DNA of 8,722 nucleotides from Burkholderiales bacterium (GTDB lineage: Bacteria > Pseudomonadota > Gammaproteobacteria > Burkholderiales > Burkholderiaceae_C): the NCBI GenBank assembly GCA_947453585.1, contig CANGHQ010000051.1, forward strand, positions 1-8,722, written 5' to 3'. Position numbers and translations under genes: made by a program. Shown in pieces: positions 7,226 to 8,722 of the stretch (its first letter is position 1; every line of letters starts with the position of its first letter). Below the pieces are notes generated by a model, which ran no database searches, was not told where the DNA came from, and saw only the letters and a program-made list of their open reading frames with translations.

Positions 7226-8179
7226 TCAATGTTTGGGCGCTGCGCTGCTTTGGGGGCGCGTTACTTGGGCGGGATGGTCGATGGGCGAAAACGCATGGCG
7301 CACAAACAGCGCCACATAGCCCGGCACCAAAAAGCCGCCGGTGCCCTGCACAAATTGGTCGCGCTGCGCCCAATACGCCTTGGGTATTTCGTACCAGGGC
7401 AGGTTGGGTTGGACGTGGTGCACCGCGTGGTAGTTGTTGTTCAAAAACAGCAGGCGCCAAGGCCATGCGGCTTCGTTGACCACAATGCGGTGCGCGGGCA
7501 GGGCGGCGGGCCGGTGCTCATAAAAGGAGCGCATGATGGCCAGCCCCAGGCCGGGGTAGCTTACACACAACACATACCTTAGGGGCGACATTCCGGTCCA
7601 GGCTGAAATAGCCCACAGCATTAGCGCCAACAGCGCCGCGTGCTGCAGCCAGGTCCAGCGCATCTTGGGGCTGCGCCAGTACACGCCCTGGCGCAGCGGC
7701 CACAGCAGGTAAAAAATCGCAAACGCCGGGGTGACAAAGAAGCGCCCGAGCGAGGTGCGCTGCGCCACCAACAGCGCACGCATGGGCGCACTGCGCTGGG
7801 CGTAGTCTTCCGGGTCAAGGTAATTGCTCTCGGGGTCTTGGCCGGGGTAGGTGAGCAGTTCGTCGCGGTGGTGCGCCAAATGGCTGCGCCGGTAAATGTC
7901 AAACGGGTACCACACGGCGATGGGCAGCAAGCCCAGCCAGCGGTTAAGCCGGGCGTGGGGGCTGGGGTGGTTGTGTACCAGCTCATGTTGCAGGCTCATG
8001 TACCAGGCACTCACCACGACCAGGGTCAGCAGCGCACCCCAGGCGCCGCCATGCGCGTACCAGACCAGCGCCGCCAGCCAGCTGCCGTAGACCGCGCCAA
8101 CGAGCAGCCAAGTCGGCCACTCCACGCGGCGGGGGCGGTTTGCGGTGTCGTGGGCGGAGGCGTTGTGCGCGCGGTTCAT
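7226..8179 (-). CDS. Membrane fatty-acid-desaturase-family protein
   Basis: This 317-residue integral membrane protein has the three histidine clusters of the di-iron fatty acid desaturase/hydroxylase family: HELVHNH (residues 65-71), HLAHH (100-104) and HAVHH (251-255). H222 in YEHRPA may be an extra ligand. Hydrophobic segments lie at about 23-42, 45-63, 82-94, 148-164, 178-194 and 200-216. These enzymes use O2 and an electron donor to desaturate or hydroxylate lipids or carotenoids; regiospecificity cannot be read here. ATG 8179 is chosen because the upstream in-frame extension lacks family features and is rich in Arg and Ala. The ribosome binding site is weak. It is followed 7 bp later by the PhnD-like gene and may be preceded by a small ORF ending 11 bp upstream. 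A carotenoid hydroxylase or ketolase is a less likely alternative. Confidence 0.88.
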   Translation of the reverse strand: MNRAHNASAHDTANRPRRVEWPTWLLVGAVYGSWLAALVWYAHGGAWGALLTLVVVSAWYMSLQHELVHNHPSPHARLNRWLGLLPIAVWYPFDIYRRSHLAHHRDELLTYPGQDPESNYLDPEDYAQRSAPMRALLVAQRTSLGRFFVTPAFAIFYLLWPLRQGVYWRSPKMRWTWLQHAALLALMLWAISAWTGMSPLRYVLCVSYPGLGLAIMRSFYEHRPAALPAHRIVVNEAAWPWRLLFLNNNYHAVHHVQPNLPWYEIPKAYWAQRDQFVQGTGGFLVPGYVALFVRHAFSPIDHPAQVTRPQSSAAPKH

Positions 8180-8190
8180 GCGGGAAGGTT

Positions 8191-8424
8191 TCAAAAAAGA
8201 GGTGCGGCCGAGTGGCCAATAGGCAGTTTGCGGCGCGGATCGTAGCACTGGCCAATCAATGGCTCTTTGTCCCAAGGCAAAGACAAGCCGCAAATGGCCG
8301 CCTTCGTCAGCGCTTTGCGGGCGCAGCGCTCCATGGCGCCGGGCTTGTAAACTCGCCCCTCCCACCGCAGCGTGTCCGGCGCAGCGGGAGTTTTGTTTTT
8401 CCGGGCCATGTAGAGGACTACCAT
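8191..8424 (-). CDS. Possible small hypothetical protein upstream of the desaturase
   Basis: An ORF of 77 codons from ATG 8424 begins MVVLYMARKNKTPAAPDTLR and ends HSAAPLF. It is not a family I recognise. It is basic and soluble-looking, with three cysteines. A GCGAGG sequence lies about 9 bases before ATG 8424; an alternative in-frame ATG is at 8409. The stop is 11 bp before the desaturase ATG on the same strand, a typical operon spacing. Third codon positions are mostly G or C, as expected for coding DNA here. Against it, there is no known homologue in my memory and the ORF is short enough to arise by chance in GC-rich DNA. Confidence 0.42.
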   Translation of the reverse strand: MVVLYMARKNKTPAAPDTLRWEGRVYKPGAMERCARKALTKAAICGLSLPWDKEPLIGQCYDPRRKLPIGHSAAPLF

Positions 8425-8425
8425 G
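8407..8425. other. Hairpin spanning the start region of two divergent small ORFs
   Basis: The sequence CATGTAGAGGACTACCATG can fold as CATG-TAG / CTA-CATG with one bulged C and the loop AGGA. In the plus-strand transcript the loop is the Shine-Dalgarno core for ATG 8423 and the start codon sits in the stem. On the minus strand the same 19 bases contain the two candidate ATGs (8424 and 8409) of the small hypothetical ORF. A translational role is inferred only. Confidence 0.3.
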
Positions 8426-8524
8426 TACAAAAACCTCGCTGCGATCGTCGTCGCCTCAGGCTCGACCGTCCGCGAAACCCCTTGCCTTGCTTGCGCGCCT
8501 TCCTATTTGACGGTGGCGCCATGA
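8423..8524 (+). CDS. Possible 33-codon leader ORF overlapping the queE start
   Basis: ATG 8423 is preceded by AGAGGA with five intervening bases, an excellent Shine-Dalgarno arrangement. The ORF encodes a 33-residue peptide starting MYKNLAAIVVASGSTVRETP and including CLAC. Its TGA overlaps the queE ATG in an ATGA junction. queE itself has no clear ribosome binding site, so translational coupling through this ORF is plausible. I know no family for the peptide. It could be a regulatory leader, a coupling device, or a chance ORF. It overlaps the start of the antisense small ORF by only a couple of bases. Confidence 0.4.
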   Translation: MYKNLAAIVVASGSTVRETPCLACAPSYLTVAP

Positions 8525-8722
8525 GTTACCAGGTCAAGGAAATTTTCTACACATTGCAAGGCGAAGGCGGCAACGCCGGCAAGCCCGCCGTGTTTTGCCG
8601 CTTTGCCGGATGCAATCTGTGGTCCGGACGGGAACAAGACCGCGCCACCGCCATTTGCCAGTTCTGCGATACCGACTTTGTCGGCACCGATGGCACGCTG
8701 GGCGGGCGTTTTGACAGCGCCC
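8521..8722 (+). CDS. queE: 7-Carboxy-7-deazaguanine synthase QueE, N-terminal part (runs off right edge)
   Basis: The 67 visible codons begin MSYQVKEIFYTLQGEGGNAG and continue into AVFCRFAGCNLWSG. This is the canonical N-terminus of QueE, a radical SAM enzyme that converts 6-carboxytetrahydropterin to 7-carboxy-7-deazaguanine in queuosine (preQ0) synthesis. The cluster cysteines are C31, C46 and C49, giving CX14CX2C, the variant described for Burkholderia multivorans QueE in place of the usual CX3CX2C. Family length is about 210 residues, so about two thirds is missing. The ATG at 8521 matches the family start. No strong ribosome binding site precedes it, but a 33-codon ORF overlaps it by ATGA. 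No preQ1 riboswitch was recognised upstream. Confidence 0.95.
   Translation, partial: MSYQVKEIFYTLQGEGGNAGKPAVFCRFAGCNLWSGREQDRATAICQFCDTDFVGTDGTLGGRFDSA

Noticed and set aside
8180..8365. N-terminal extension of the desaturase up to position 8365
   Set aside because: The extra 62 residues lack family similarity; the frame is merely open. ATG 8179 gives a normal desaturase start.
8363..8400. GC-rich stem followed by TTTTGTTTTT on the plus strand, resembling a terminator
   Set aside because: The pairing CTCCC/GGGAG is short with a bulge, no plus-strand gene precedes it, and the region may be coding on the minus strand.
8400..8520. preQ1 riboswitch ahead of queE
   Set aside because: GAGG and CCTC segments and an A-rich run are present, but the order and spacing do not match the preQ1-I pseudoknot consensus.

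Overview
The window looks like chromosomal DNA of a high-GC betaproteobacterium, most likely Burkholderiales and perhaps Comamonadaceae. This is inferred from protein character: a QueE with the CX14CX2C cluster motif known from Burkholderia, a KdpE/Kup pair, and an acyl-CoA dehydrogenase of the ACAD10/11 type. No species can be named from sequence alone. I see no rRNA, tRNA, CRISPR array, insertion sequence or phage gene.

Layout. Positions 1-396 (minus) hold the N-terminal third of an acyl-CoA dehydrogenase that runs off the left edge. A 137-bp divergent intergenic region (397-533) follows, with two overlapping dyads, one resembling an FNR/Anr box. A plus-strand run then occupies 534-6395: a short MTA/SAH-nucleosidase-like protein, a KdpD-like sensor kinase without the usual N-terminal half, its KdpE-type response regulator (ATGA overlap), the potassium transporter Kup, and a Rieske non-heme iron oxygenase. 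Facing it on the minus strand (8424-6412) are a possible small hypothetical protein, a membrane fatty-acid-desaturase-family protein and a PhnD-like binding protein without a signal peptide. The last two are 7 bp apart and probably cotranscribed. The right edge holds the start of queE on the plus strand, preceded by a 33-codon ORF that overlaps its start codon.

How the genes fit together. The clearest functional unit is kdpD-like/kdpE/kup: a potassium/turgor-type two-component system beside a Kup K+ transporter rather than the KdpFABC pump it normally controls. No kdpFABC gene is visible in this window. The oxygenase just downstream of kup (26 bp) may be cotranscribed, but its chemistry has no visible link to potassium. 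The desaturase and PhnD-like protein form a second unit of unknown purpose. queE belongs to queuosine/7-deazaguanine synthesis and is unrelated to its neighbours.

The least certain calls are the two small ORFs in the 8180-8520 interval and the regulatory dyads. I found no convincing intrinsic terminators and no recognisable riboswitch ahead of queE.
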